Positions 1 to 8,900 of a DNA stretch of 64,000 nt are shown piece after piece. Location: the NCBI GenBank assembly GCA_024405735.1, contig JAKSOF010000011.1, forward strand, positions 1-64,000, in the 5' to 3' direction. A program made the translations under genes and the position numbers. A model generated the notes under the pieces. That model saw nothing but the letters and a program-made list of their open reading frames with translations, made no database searches and was not told the origin of the DNA. The first letter of the stretch is position 1; each line of letters opens with the position of its first letter. This stretch comes from Victivallaceae bacterium (GTDB lineage Bacteria > Verrucomicrobiota > Lentisphaeria > Victivallales > Victivallaceae).

Positions 1-247
1 ATACTCCCCTATAAAAATGGCTATTTATCAACTGTTTGTTGTGACATAGCCAAAATTAAAAAACTACCATACGCGAAGCCGCGAGTACCGGAGCGAAGCG
101 AGGAACGGATGCGCGAGAGCGCGGGGGCTCCCCCGAAAATCGACCAAAGCCGCGAAGCGGGGCGCACCCTCTCATGGGTGCGCAGGAGATTTTAAGGGGG
201 AATCAGCCTCGCTCCCGTTACATCAAAGTGTGTAATACGAAAAGGGC
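1..247. other. Gene-free, hairpin-rich end of window
   Basis: No credible gene lies here; the nearest is the GH36 gene that ends at 248 on the minus strand. The stretch is full of short inverted repeats. TGGCTAT at 18-24 pairs with ATAGCCA at 46-52. CGCG pairs around 72-83, GCGC-gaga-GCGC around 111-122, a run of G then C at 123-134, CCGC-gaa-GCGG around 150-160, and GCGCACCC-6-GGGTGCGC at 162-183. The 162-183 arms are perfect (8 bp) and could end GH36 transcription, but no T-tract follows on either strand. Confidence 0.5.
162..183. repeat. Perfect 8-bp inverted repeat (possible weak terminator)
   Basis: GCGCACCC and GGGTGCGC enclose a 6-nt loop, 65 bp beyond the stop codon of the minus-strand GH36 gene. 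A U-tract is missing, so intrinsic termination is uncertain; transcript protection or a role as part of the surrounding hairpin cluster are alternatives. Confidence 0.45.
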
Positions 248-2359
248 TCAATCTCTTGTCAGCAAAAACGCGGCGCCCTCGAATGCTTCGGGAGAAGTGA
301 ATGTCAATTTTCCGTCGGCGAAACGCCAGTTGAGCGTATTTGAAACAAAAGTGCGTTTGACTTTGAAATTTTCCGGCAAGTCGATCACGACTTTGTCCGG
401 AGGATCGCCGAACGTGTGAAAGACGACGAATTTCGCCGCTTCGTCGCCGCGGACGAGATACTGCCATCCCGTCGGCTTGGCACGGTAATCGCCGATCACG
501 TGCTCAAGGCGGAAACTTCCGCGGTCGAGCAACGGGGTGATCTCCCGGTAAAATTCGACGCCGTCCCTGACGATGGCAAGTTCATCGACCGTCAGTTCAG
601 CGGGTTCTCCGGAAAGACAAAGTCTGCCCATCATTCCGGCGGCGATGCTGTAATGCAGACGCCGGGAACCGTCGTTTTTGCGCAAGACCGCCCAAATCTG
701 ACTTTTTTTCATCGGAACGAGCATCTGGACGTCGAGCGCGATCATCGGCAACTGGGGACACTCGTGCGCATCGGAAAAACTCAGCATATCGGCGAAACCG
801 ATCCAGCCGGGCGTGAGGCGGTGACCGCCGGACGCGCAGACCTCGATGACCAGTTCGGGAAGCGCGGCGCGGATCTCCTGATAAAAGGAAAAGACGCTTT
901 CGGTGTAGCGGCGTTGATTTTCCTGCGGCGTGTCGTCACCGTCGCATCCGCAGGAAATGCAGGAATTGTAATCGATTTTGACATATCCGATCCGATGCCG
1001 TTTGAGAAACGCGATCACACGTTCGCGCAAAAAGTTTCTCGCGTCTTCACGGCGCAAGTCGAGGAAAAGTCTTTCCCCGTTGCAGATCACGTTGCCGTCG
1101 AGCGTCAGGAGATATTCGGGATGCTCTTTGGCGACGCGGGATCTGGTCATCACGGTTTCCATCTCGAACCAGATGCCGGGGATCATATTTTCGCGGCGGA
1201 TCACATCGAGGAAGCGGTCAAAGGACGAGGGATATTTGCTCTCGTCGAGCATCCAGTCGCCCTGCCAGAAATTTTCATTGCGCTGAAACCAGCCGTCGTC
1301 GAGGACGAAATATTTGAGCCCGAGTTCTTTCACGGCGGAAATCTGCGAAAGCAGTTTTTCCTCGCGGGGATCGCCCCACGTGGTGCAAAATTCATTGAAA
1401 AGCACGGGAAGTTCGCGCTCCGCCGCCGCGCGGATCGCGGGGGCGTACTGCATTTTCAACAGCGCGTTAAAAAGATCGAGGATGTCGCCGCGCGCACACG
1501 TGACATTGGCAACCATCGTCGAAAAACTTTCCCCGTCGCCGAGCGTCGCGCTCCAGTTGCAGAATTCGCGGTCGACCTGTCCGCCGGAAAGATTGCAAAC
1601 GTCGCAGAAACGGGCGATTTCCAGTTCCCACGCGCCGAGCGCCTCCAGTTGCGCGCCCCACAGCACGCGGTTGCCCTTGTCCTCCAACGCGGCAAAGGGA
1701 AAATATTTGCGCACGGGCTTGGTGCTGGTCTGTCCGAAGCGGAGACTGCGCACGCCCGCCGCCTGCCACGACATTTCCAGTCCCGCGGCTTCCGCCGAAA
1801 GGATTTCGTGCCGTCCTTCCGCCGCCCAGTTGGACTGGACGCGGTGGATCGCATACTCGTTGGCGCCGTCCTCCCGCTGAAAGGGGGAAAGCATTCCCAA
1901 GGAAAAACTTGCAAGATAATCGAATCTCACGCTTTTTCCGGAAGCATTGCGCACCTCGGTATGGATTTTGACGCCGCCTGAAACCAATTCGGCAATGTGA
2001 TCGAAAAAGAGTCCCTTTTCATACTCGAAACACGTCACGATGCGGTTGTTTTCCGCTTTCTGGTCAAGAAATTTCAACGCCTTGGTGCAAGGGGTGTTGC
2101 GCATCGAACTGCCGGTATCGTTGCAAAAGGGCGTACCGCACAGGTGAAATTGCACCATGCTTTCCGCTTCCAGTGTCGGAAAGACGAAATCGAGCGCTTT
2201 GCAGATGGCGCGCGCGGCGAGCGTATCTTTGATCTTGGTGCGGCGCGCGGTGATCTCCTTTTCCATTTCAGCCGGGATCAGCGTGAAAGCGAAAACATCC
2301 TTGTCCCGGTAGTAGACAAGCAAAAGATTTTCGTGACGGTAAGTGCGGAAAATTTCCAT
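248..2359 (-). CDS. Alpha-galactosidase-type glycoside hydrolase, GH36
   Basis: 703-residue protein expected to release terminal alpha-galactosides, probably from raffinose-type or galactomannan oligosaccharides. No signal peptide is visible, so it should act in the cytoplasm on imported substrate. It has the clan GH-D TIM barrel: VLDDGWF near residue 353, then YVKIDYN near 460, where Asp463 sits at the nucleophile position. VCASGGHRL near 507 follows, then SFSDAHE near 528 with Asp530 at the acid/base position. The last two motifs differ from the textbook GH36 forms, so the exact sugar is uncertain. The start has AAAGGAG eight bases upstream. It is last in the minus-strand run after a sodium symporter; galK at 57.7-58.9 kb could take up its galactose. 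Confidence 0.85.
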   Translation of the reverse strand: MEIFRTYRHENLLLVYYRDKDVFAFTLIPAEMEKEITARRTKIKDTLAARAICKALDFVFPTLEAESMVQFHLCGTPFCNDTGSSMRNTPCTKALKFLDQKAENNRIVTCFEYEKGLFFDHIAELVSGGVKIHTEVRNASGKSVRFDYLASFSLGMLSPFQREDGANEYAIHRVQSNWAAEGRHEILSAEAAGLEMSWQAAGVRSLRFGQTSTKPVRKYFPFAALEDKGNRVLWGAQLEALGAWELEIARFCDVCNLSGGQVDREFCNWSATLGDGESFSTMVANVTCARGDILDLFNALLKMQYAPAIRAAAERELPVLFNEFCTTWGDPREEKLLSQISAVKELGLKYFVLDDGWFQRNENFWQGDWMLDESKYPSSFDRFLDVIRRENMIPGIWFEMETVMTRSRVAKEHPEYLLTLDGNVICNGERLFLDLRREDARNFLRERVIAFLKRHRIGYVKIDYNSCISCGCDGDDTPQENQRRYTESVFSFYQEIRAALPELVIEVCASGGHRLTPGWIGFADMLSFSDAHECPQLPMIALDVQMLVPMKKSQIWAVLRKNDGSRRLHYSIAAGMMGRLCLSGEPAELTVDELAIVRDGVEFYREITPLLDRGSFRLEHVIGDYRAKPTGWQYLVRGDEAAKFVVFHTFGDPPDKVVIDLPENFKVKRTFVSNTLNWRFADGKLTFTSPEAFEGAAFLLTRD

Positions 2360-2403
2360 ATTGATCTCCTTTGACCGCTAAAAAAGCGGGGAAATGAAAT
2401 TTT

Positions 2404-3786
2404 TTACTGCAGAAGTCCCGTCGCCTGCAACAAAACGACGAGCAGACAGGGGATCACGACAACGCTCATACAGAGCTGAAAAAGGTACTCGCGATACCAC
2501 TTTTTGTCCTGCCTGACTTCGCGGGAAAATTTCTCCAGACCGATCACCGAAACGACGAGAATGGTCGTAAAGATCGCCGCGACCGGCATCATCACGTTGT
2601 TGCTGACGAAATCAAGCGTGTCAAGAATATCCATATTCTTGTACTTGTCGATGAAAGCAAGCGGATGAAAATTTTTGAAGACGCTATAGCCGAGTACGGT
2701 GATCACGCCGATCGCAATGATCTCCAAGACGCAGATCGCGATCGCACGCGGACGGGAAACGTGCAATTCCTGACAAACCGTCTGGACGTTGGTTTCCAAC
2801 AGGGAGATCGCGCTGGTCGCCGCCGCCAAAAGAACGAGGATGAAAAAGAAGACTCCGGCGATCCTGCCGCCGGCAAAATTCGCGAAAACCTGCGGCATCG
2901 TCACAAAGACCAATCCGGGCCCGGCGGCTTCCGCCGCCGCCTTGCCGCCGAATGCGACCACCGCCGGAATGATCATCATCCCGGCGAGAAACGCCACTGC
3001 GGTATCGAAAAATTCAACCTGATTGACGTTGGAAACCAGATCGTCCGCCTTGCACATATAGGAGCCGTAAGTGATCGTGATCCCCATCGCGATCGAGAGC
3101 GAGAAAAAGAGCTGTCCCATCGCGGCGACGACGGTCATATAGCTGAATTTCGAGAAATCCGGCTTGAAATAGTAAACAAATCCCTCTTTGGCGTTGGGCA
3201 GAAAGAGGCAGTAAATGCAAATGCCGACGATCATCAGAAAGAGCAAAGGCATCAGAATTTTGTTGAAACGCTCGACCCCTTTTTGCACACCGAATGCGAC
3301 GACGATGACAAGGATCACCATAAAGAGGAGAAAAAAGGCAATCGGCTCCCACGTCGAAGAGATGAAGTTCCCGAAATAAGCGTCGCACGCGGATTTTGAG
3401 GCGAATTTTCCGATCGGGTTCGCCGCCAACGCCACCACGTATTTCGTCACCCAGCCGCCAATCACGCAATAATAAGGTACGATGATCAACGGTACGAGCG
3501 CGTTGATCCAGCCGCCCCACCGGACGCTTTTCATAAATCCGGTACGATCCTTGCAGAAATAGCGGAAACTGCCGATCGGACCGCATCCCGTTATTCTGCC
3601 GATGCCGTTTTCCGCGATCAAAAGCGCATAACCGAAAGTCAACACCAGAATCAGATAAGTGACCAGAAAAATCCCGCCTCCGTGCTTCGCCGCCAGATAA
3701 GGGAAACGCCAAATGTTGCCCAAGCCGACCGCCGCCCCGGCGGCGGCGAGCACATAACCAACCTTGCTGGAAAAACCGTCTTTCAC
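2404..3786 (-). CDS. Sodium-dependent transporter, NSS/SNF family
   Basis: 460-residue inner-membrane protein of the neurotransmitter:sodium symporter (LeuT-like) family, which moves amino acids or related small amines with Na+. The diagnostic GNIWRFPYL motif of TM1 is at residues 23-31, followed by a GGG turn and about eleven hydrophobic segments, the length usual for bacterial members. The start codon is GTG. The gene sits 23 bp after a small lipoprotein gene and 44 bp before the GH36 gene. Its substrate cannot be read from sequence; the sugar hydrolase next door does not imply sugar transport, since this family is not known for sugars. Confidence 0.9.
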   Translation of the reverse strand: MKDGFSSKVGYVLAAAGAAVGLGNIWRFPYLAAKHGGGIFLVTYLILVLTFGYALLIAENGIGRITGCGPIGSFRYFCKDRTGFMKSVRWGGWINALVPLIIVPYYCVIGGWVTKYVVALAANPIGKFASKSACDAYFGNFISSTWEPIAFFLLFMVILVIVVAFGVQKGVERFNKILMPLLFLMIVGICIYCLFLPNAKEGFVYYFKPDFSKFSYMTVVAAMGQLFFSLSIAMGITITYGSYMCKADDLVSNVNQVEFFDTAVAFLAGMMIIPAVVAFGGKAAAEAAGPGLVFVTMPQVFANFAGGRIAGVFFFILVLLAAATSAISLLETNVQTVCQELHVSRPRAIAICVLEIIAIGVITVLGYSVFKNFHPLAFIDKYKNMDILDTLDFVSNNVMMPVAAIFTTILVVSVIGLEKFSREVRQDKKWYREYLFQLCMSVVVIPCLLVVLLQATGLLQ

Positions 3787-3809
3787 GTTACATTCCTGAA
3801 AAATTTGCT

Positions 3810-4238
3810 TTACAAAAATTGAAATTGCAGAAGATGCTCTTTATTGTCCTGCAACTTGCCGGAAACGACGCGGAAAAGCATATCCTGCCGGATCGTTTCC
3901 TTCCCGTCGGAACTCTTGCGTTCGCAATGGATCCGCCACACCGAAAGCGTAAATTTCGGATGCGCGAGATTCATCGCGAATTCATACGCAACGGGTTCCC
4001 CGACCTGTTTGGTCAGCGATTCCCGGGTGGCGCGGAAACTTTTTGCGTCAAAGGTTTCCGAAACTTCACGGGGCAGTTGCGACAAAAAAGCCTCGGCGTC
4101 GTTTTTAACCAGCGCCTGTACCAACGCTTCGCCGACGCGCGGCGCGGCAACGGTTTCATCGGCGGGAGCAACGCTTCGGCACCCCGAAGCATATACCGCC
4201 ATGGCGATCGCCGCACAGCACAGCAAAAGATTTTTCAT
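3810..4238 (-). CDS. Small predicted lipoprotein
   Basis: 142-residue protein with an N-terminal signal sequence ending in Ala-Ser-Gly-Cys, so Cys20 may be lipidated (the lipobox is slightly weak, with Ala rather than Leu at -3). The rest is a compact polar domain with alternating strands and no motif I recognise; a fold like small periplasmic DUF3887/NTF2-type domains is possible but not shown. A GGAG ribosome site precedes the ATG. It lies 15 bp after the secretin gene and is probably co-transcribed, so a role near the secretin (pilotin-like) can be imagined but is speculative. Confidence 0.65.
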   Translation of the reverse strand: MKNLLLCCAAIAMAVYASGCRSVAPADETVAAPRVGEALVQALVKNDAEAFLSQLPREVSETFDAKSFRATRESLTKQVGEPVAYEFAMNLAHPKFTLSVWRIHCERKSSDGKETIRQDMLFRVVSGKLQDNKEHLLQFQFL

Positions 4239-4253
4239 TTCTCCGCCCCGGAT

Positions 4254-5984
4254 TTATTTGTCGCTGTCATCCAGCAAAAGCTGCTGGAAGCCGATCGTGG
4301 ACGCCGGATTCTGAACGCTCTTTTCAACCTTGTCGGTGATCGTTTTTTTCTGGAGTTTGTCCGCTTCCGAAAGCGTGCTTGCCGGCTTGACGACCTCTGC
4401 CGACACGATCACGACGAACTGCGATTTTTTCACCGAATCGGTTTCCGTCGAAAAGAGCCATCCCAATACCGGCAGATCCTTGAGGAAAGGCACCCCGGAA
4501 ACACTGCGGACGACCGAGGTCTTGGTGATGCCGCCGATGACGAAATCGGTCTTCCCCGAGCCGAGCTGGATCTTGGTCGCATAATCCGACGTCGAGAGAC
4601 GCGGAGTGCCGCTGCCGTCCCAGCCGATCAGCGATGTGGAGTTCAGATAAACATCCAGATTCGACGCGCTGCTGTGGACGTCACCCGCGACCGACAGCAC
4701 AAAAAGGTGGTTCCCCGCATAATCCACCGTCTGGGAATTTCCCTCTTGCGTTTTAATCCCTTCAAAGAGCGATTTGATCCCCGCATCGATCAGCGACCGG
4801 ATATTTTTCGCGTAGTTGTTTTCTTCATAATCGTGCGGTTTCGGCGTCATATCCCACGCCGTTTTCGGCTCAAGTTTCCGGATCGCCATTTTGAAAAGAT
4901 CGTCCGCAACCGTCAGCGTGGCACTACCGCCGTCCGCGACGACGAGGCGGCCGCTGGAAACGACGTTCGCCTTGCCGCAGGTGGTCAAAAAGTCGATGTA
5001 CTTCGTATTCCACTTGGGATTGAAGTTGAAATAACTGGCATTGGTGCTGCCGAGATTGGGATGCAGCGTATGATTCCAGTTGTTGACGCCGTAACGGCCG
5101 CCGACCGTAAAGAGGTCGATGCCGTCGTTGTTTTTCCAGCTCTGGAAATCCAGACCGAGTTTCTGGTCGTTTTCCGCATAGACTTCGACGACCCGGTAAT
5201 TGAGTTGGATTTCACCGCTCGGAGTGTCCACTTCCTTGAGGAAACGGAGCGCTTCCGCCATATCGTAGCCGGGCGCGGTCATCACAATAGAGTTGAGTTG
5301 CTTATCAAGCAAGGCGTAATTGAGCTTTTCCGAGGGAACGTGCAACCCGTTGGGATCGTACGTCAACGCCTTGACGGTCATCGAGGCTCCGGTAAAGCCG
5401 ATACCGCTTTCCATCATCATGCTCAAAAGGGCTTCCGCTTTATTGTATTTCGGGAAATACGCCATATCGATCGTGCCGCTGGAGTTGGGCAACCCTTTTT
5501 TATCGAGTCGTGCAACCATTTCGTCGATGCTCATACCGTTGCCGACGTCTTTGAAGCGGTATTCCTCCGCCGAAACGAGCAATATGCCGAGTCCGTCCTG
5601 GTAGGTGATGGTATCGACCGCGACCGGACTGCCCGAGATACCGGCGGAAACAATGCTCATCAAAATGCCGCGCAAAACGAAAGGATCGGCGTTCTTGATC
5701 AGATAGGCTTTAGTGACCGTATTGGGATCGCTGTTGTCGCGGATGAAGCGGACCGCGCCGGTCGAATCCTTGATGTCGACATTCAACTTGGTCTCGACGC
5801 GCGAAGCGTCATAGGCGCCGCCGGGCTGATAACGCAACGGACGCAACGTGCCTTCCGGCGGAACCGGCTGAATCGTGACCGGATCCACGTGATTGGATAT
5901 TTCACCTTTTATCTGAATGGGGTCCGCCTGGGCGGCAACGACAGCACAAACGGCAAGGGAAGCGATGGAAAACTTTTTCAACAT
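4254..5984 (-). CDS. Secretin-type outer-membrane protein (GspD/PilQ-like)
   Basis: 576-residue exported protein with a signal peptide (MLKKFSIASLAVCAVVAAQA). The N-terminal part contains repeated N-domain-like segments around residues 80-290. The C-terminal part has the conserved secretin ending, GVPFLKDLPVLGWLFST followed by a strand-rich VVIVSAEVV segment near residue 525. Secretins form multimeric outer-membrane gates for type II secretion or type IV pili. The usual partners (GspE ATPase, GspF, pseudopilins, prepilin peptidase) are absent from this window. The gene follows a paralogue by 32 bp; both share a motif in the middle (Leu-Gly-[LI]-Asp-Phe/Tyr-x-x-Trp-Lys-Asn). The start has AAGGA upstream. 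Confidence 0.8.
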   Translation of the reverse strand: MLKKFSIASLAVCAVVAAQADPIQIKGEISNHVDPVTIQPVPPEGTLRPLRYQPGGAYDASRVETKLNVDIKDSTGAVRFIRDNSDPNTVTKAYLIKNADPFVLRGILMSIVSAGISGSPVAVDTITYQDGLGILLVSAEEYRFKDVGNGMSIDEMVARLDKKGLPNSSGTIDMAYFPKYNKAEALLSMMMESGIGFTGASMTVKALTYDPNGLHVPSEKLNYALLDKQLNSIVMTAPGYDMAEALRFLKEVDTPSGEIQLNYRVVEVYAENDQKLGLDFQSWKNNDGIDLFTVGGRYGVNNWNHTLHPNLGSTNASYFNFNPKWNTKYIDFLTTCGKANVVSSGRLVVADGGSATLTVADDLFKMAIRKLEPKTAWDMTPKPHDYEENNYAKNIRSLIDAGIKSLFEGIKTQEGNSQTVDYAGNHLFVLSVAGDVHSSASNLDVYLNSTSLIGWDGSGTPRLSTSDYATKIQLGSGKTDFVIGGITKTSVVRSVSGVPFLKDLPVLGWLFSTETDSVKKSQFVVIVSAEVVKPASTLSEADKLQKKTITDKVEKSVQNPASTIGFQQLLLDDSDK

Positions 5985-6016
5985 ATCTTTTATTCCTTTT
6001 TATCAGTATTTCTGCT

Positions 6017-7384
6017 TCACTTTGCCGCCGCCACCGTTTCCGGATGCGTCAGATTGGCTTCGACCGTCACGAAATTATAGACTTTTTCGTGCATCGTCGT
6101 CGTCGTGCCGAAAATATACTTCAAAACCGGCAGCTGGCAGAGAAAGGGAACTCCGGTCGTCTGCTCGACGTCGTGCTCCCGCGAGGACTGCGCCAGTATC
6201 TGCTCTTTGCCGAATTCGATCGTTTTGTGCGTGCTCGCCGAGGAAAAACTAGTGCCGATCTGAACTCCGATGACATTCGCCTCGACAGCATCGTTGGACT
6301 CGACGTCGTAGCCGAAAATCAGACTGCCCTTGTTTTTGGCGTAAAATTCCGGCGTAGAAGGGATCCACCCCATATCGCTGACTTCACTCTTTTCCGTAAA
6401 GAAACAGATAATGGGATCGGTCACTTTTACGGTGTAATCCGCCGCGATCGCCGATGCCTCGACGCGCGAAATAAAATCTTCATCTTTGGTGAGATTGTTG
6501 TAGACCGGGCTGAGCGAAACCACGCCTTCTTTCTGCGCATTGACCACCGTCATCTGCGCCGTCGCGACGACTTTCGCTTCGCCGGACTGCTGGAGCAACC
6601 GGATGAAACTCATATCAAAGGCGGGCGCGGTCATAAAACCGCCGTACGACCAGGAAAAGGCACTGCCGACCTCGGGGATCAGATTGAGCGCCTGCCGGAA
6701 AACTTTGTCCCATTCGAGGCGTCCGGTATTGTACTCCACATCCAGCAGATTCAGACCGGGACCGTTTTTCCACGCCAGATAATCGATGCCGAGGTCGCGG
6801 AGCGTGCTTTCGCGGATCGCGTAGTAACGGAATGTCAGCGTCGCCTGCGGGACCGGACGGTCGAAGTATTTCACCCAATCCAAAGCGTAGTCGATGTCAT
6901 CGATATCGTCTTTGATCCAGAGCGTGTCGTTGATCGCATAGACGTCGCCGTTGCAGGAAAGCATCACATAGGGGGTGACCAGCAGATCGGTCGCGGGACG
7001 GTATTTCGGATAGTAAACTTTCCATTTGTAGCCGACACCGGAAACAGCGGAACCGTATTCATTTTTCGGTGCGGTACGGTCGAGTTTCTGAACCAGATCG
7101 TCCACGTAGGGCAAAAAGGATTCCGCCGTCGTGACGATCAGCGACTGCTGATTGTTTGCGCTGAAATTCAGCGAGCGTACCTGAGAGGTCGCCACGTAAC
7201 GGCGGCAGGCGGCGTCGATGTATGCCGCAATATCGGACGCTTTCAGATTTTTCAGATCGTAGATTTTGGTGGCCATTTTCTGTTGCGCATCGTCCTGGAT
7301 CAGACGAATGGTACGGGTATCTTCCGCCAAAGACGGCAGGACCCCCGCGGCAACAGCGATGAGAAAGACAAGCAGTTTTTTCAT
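6017..7384 (-). CDS. Secretin-like exported protein, paralogue of the next gene
   Basis: 455-residue exported protein. I chose the ATG at 7384 because it begins a clear signal peptide (MKKLLVFLIAVAAGVLPSLA) and has AAAGGGAG just upstream; an in-frame start 81 bases earlier would add an unlikely basic extension. Residues about 30-100 resemble a secretin N0/N1 region (ending at a VxKLDR-type helix). The middle has LGIDYLAWKNGPG, shared with the downstream secretin. The C-terminus has GVPFLCQLPVLKYIFGT, the same signature in weaker form. Either a second secretin or an accessory subunit of the same channel. It heads the operon and has a promoter at 7425-7452. Confidence 0.7.
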   Translation of the reverse strand: MKKLLVFLIAVAAGVLPSLAEDTRTIRLIQDDAQQKMATKIYDLKNLKASDIAAYIDAACRRYVATSQVRSLNFSANNQQSLIVTTAESFLPYVDDLVQKLDRTAPKNEYGSAVSGVGYKWKVYYPKYRPATDLLVTPYVMLSCNGDVYAINDTLWIKDDIDDIDYALDWVKYFDRPVPQATLTFRYYAIRESTLRDLGIDYLAWKNGPGLNLLDVEYNTGRLEWDKVFRQALNLIPEVGSAFSWSYGGFMTAPAFDMSFIRLLQQSGEAKVVATAQMTVVNAQKEGVVSLSPVYNNLTKDEDFISRVEASAIAADYTVKVTDPIICFFTEKSEVSDMGWIPSTPEFYAKNKGSLIFGYDVESNDAVEANVIGVQIGTSFSSASTHKTIEFGKEQILAQSSREHDVEQTTGVPFLCQLPVLKYIFGTTTTMHEKVYNFVTVEANLTHPETVAAAK

Positions 7385-7424
7385 TGAACTCCCTTTAAGT
7401 TTGGTTGTGGAGATGATTTTATTT

Positions 7425-7452
7425 AATATAGCACATTTACCCGCAATCGCAA
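7425..7452 (-). promoter_or_regulatory. Sigma-70-like promoter of the secretin operon
   Basis: TTGCGA (7452-7447), 16 bp, TATATT (7430-7425) on the minus strand, 41 bp upstream of the start of the first secretin-like gene. It has the same -10 hexamer as the other promoters in the window. Confidence 0.6.
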
Positions 7453-7510
7453 TTTTTCTGGGCATTTTTGAAAGCGAAATGACAATTTTTTTACTTTTTC
7501 TTCCGGCAAT

Positions 7511-7536
7511 AAAAAAATCCGCATCTTTTTGCGGAT
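7511..7536 (-). terminator. Intrinsic terminator of the Sel1 gene
   Basis: On the minus strand ATCCGCA-6-TGCGGAT is followed directly by seven T. It lies 42 bp past the stop codon of the zinc-ribbon/Sel1 gene and upstream of the secretin promoter, so it separates the two units. Confidence 0.8.
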
Positions 7537-7577
7537 ATCATTCGTTTACAATGGAACTTTTTTCCGTATTGCGAAAA

Positions 7578-8720
7578 TCAGGGAGCTTTCACTTCGAGCA
7601 ACGCCTTACCGGCGCGTTCATCCCCGTTTTCCCACGCCTGGCGGTACCAGAAACGCGCCCGCGTCGGATTTTTTTTGACGACGATCGCGTTTTCGTAATA
7701 AACCGCCATATTGTACTGGGCGGCGACATTTCCCCGCTCGGCGGCGCTCCGGAAAAAGCGGAATGCCGATGCAAAACTCTGCTTCATACCCTTTCCGGTA
7801 TAGGATGCGGCGCCGCAGTTGAACTGTCCCTCGGCGCATCCGCCGACCGCCGCCCGGTAAAAATATCTTGCCGCCTCGTTTTCATCGCGGGGGACGCCGA
7901 TCCCCAGCGCATAACAGCGGCCGAGATTATTCAATGCGGCGGGATATTCCTGCTTCGCCGCCAAAAGGTAGAATTTTACGGCTTTCTGCGGATCCTGCTC
8001 AACGCCGAAACCGCTTTCATAGCAGGAAGCGAGATTGAATTGCGCCGGAGCATAACCCTGCTCTGCGGCGCGGCTGTACCATTTGACCGCTTCTTCCGGC
8101 TGACTGGCGACGCCGATCCCGGCATCCAGCAGCGAAGCCAATTCATTCTGCGCGACGGGACTGCCCCCTTTCGCCGCCTGAAAATACCAGCGGTACGCCT
8201 GGGAAAGATCCTTTTGCACGCCTTTGCCGTTAAGATAACAATCGGCAAGATTGCATTGCGCGTGGAGATTTCCCGCCAATGCCGCTTCGTGAAACAAGGC
8301 AAACGCCGCCGGCATATCCCGGGCGACGCCGACGCCGTTGAGCAATTTTTCTCCTTCCCGGTTCTGCTGAGCGGCAGGATCCTCCATCACCATACGGGCC
8401 GGGCGTTTTTTCGGCATTGCGGCGCGCTGCTTCTCGCGGTAAACCGCAAACACCGCCAAACCGACGACGGCGATCAGCATGACCGCGATCAGAAAGATCT
8501 GCCAGGGAAGCCGTTTTTTCATAGCGGGATCTTCCGCTTTTTCCGACGCCGCGGAATTGTTTGCGTAAACCGGGGTATCCCAGTTTTTCAGCTGACGATC
8601 CTCCATCCGGACGACAAAAAATTTCCCGCATTTCTCACACTGCGCCGCACAGCCGTTCTGATCTTCCGGCAGTTGCTTTGTATTATGGCAGGTCGGGCAG
8701 ACAACGTCGATCATCCGCAT
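7578..8720 (-). CDS. Zinc-ribbon, membrane-anchored Sel1-repeat protein
   Basis: 380-residue protein. It starts with a CxxC...CxxC zinc ribbon (MIDVVCPTCH, later CEKCGKFFVV), then a polar linker, one membrane helix near residue 85-105 (IFLIAVMLIAVVGLAVFAVY) and about seven Sel1-like repeats (A-x-x-L-G-x-x-Y/C-x-x-G-x-G-V-x-x-D, about 36 residues each). Sel1 repeats are protein-binding helical hairpins; here they would be on the far side of the inner membrane from the zinc ribbon. ATG at 8720 is preferred to the one at 8729 because GGGGA abuts the latter without spacing. It is a single-gene unit with promoter 8758-8786 and terminator 7511-7536. Confidence 0.8.
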   Translation of the reverse strand: MRMIDVVCPTCHNTKQLPEDQNGCAAQCEKCGKFFVVRMEDRQLKNWDTPVYANNSAASEKAEDPAMKKRLPWQIFLIAVMLIAVVGLAVFAVYREKQRAAMPKKRPARMVMEDPAAQQNREGEKLLNGVGVARDMPAAFALFHEAALAGNLHAQCNLADCYLNGKGVQKDLSQAYRWYFQAAKGGSPVAQNELASLLDAGIGVASQPEEAVKWYSRAAEQGYAPAQFNLASCYESGFGVEQDPQKAVKFYLLAAKQEYPAALNNLGRCYALGIGVPRDENEAARYFYRAAVGGCAEGQFNCGAASYTGKGMKQSFASAFRFFRSAAERGNVAAQYNMAVYYENAIVVKKNPTRARFWYRQAWENGDERAGKALLEVKAP

Positions 8721-8757
8721 CTTTTCCATCCCCTATGCATAAATCGTCTCATCTTTT

Positions 8758-8786
8758 ATTATAATGCCATAACGGCGGCGCGTCAA
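8758..8786 (-). promoter_or_regulatory. Near-consensus sigma-70 promoter of the Sel1 gene
   Basis: TTGACG (8786-8781), 17 bp, TATAAT (8763-8758) on the minus strand, about 38 bp before the chosen start. This is the closest to the E. coli consensus in the window. Confidence 0.75.
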
Positions 8787-8824
8787 GTCTCCTTGCCGAT
8801 TTTTATCAAAAAAACAATCTTTTG

Positions 8825-8844
8825 TTACAAAAATACCATTGTAA
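8825..8844. promoter_or_regulatory. Candidate operator of the GH106-like gene
   Basis: TTACAA and TTGTAA form a perfect 6-bp inverted repeat with 8 bp between. The right arm coincides with the candidate -35 hexamer of the plus-strand promoter, where a repressor would block RNA polymerase. The regulator is unknown. Confidence 0.35.
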
Positions 8845-8866
8845 TATCCTTCGATCAGGTTATGTT
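8839..8866 (+). promoter_or_regulatory. Candidate promoter of the GH106-like gene
   Basis: TTGTAA (8839-8844), 16 bp, TATGTT (8861-8866), 34 bp upstream of the ATG at 8901. The -10 box is weaker than those elsewhere in the window. Confidence 0.45.
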
Positions 8867-8900
8867 ATAGGGTAAAGACCGCAGACAACGAGGAAATAAA

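Noticed and set aside
416-1981. Long plus-strand reading frame (521 codons) opposite the GH36 gene
   Set aside because: It is a mirror of the GH36 coding sequence on the other strand; its protein has no family motif and is rich in His, Arg and Asp, as expected from a shadow of a GC-rich gene.
3819-6080. Plus-strand frame of 753 codons opposite the secretin
   Set aside because: It spans three minus-strand genes and gives a low-complexity Arg-rich product.
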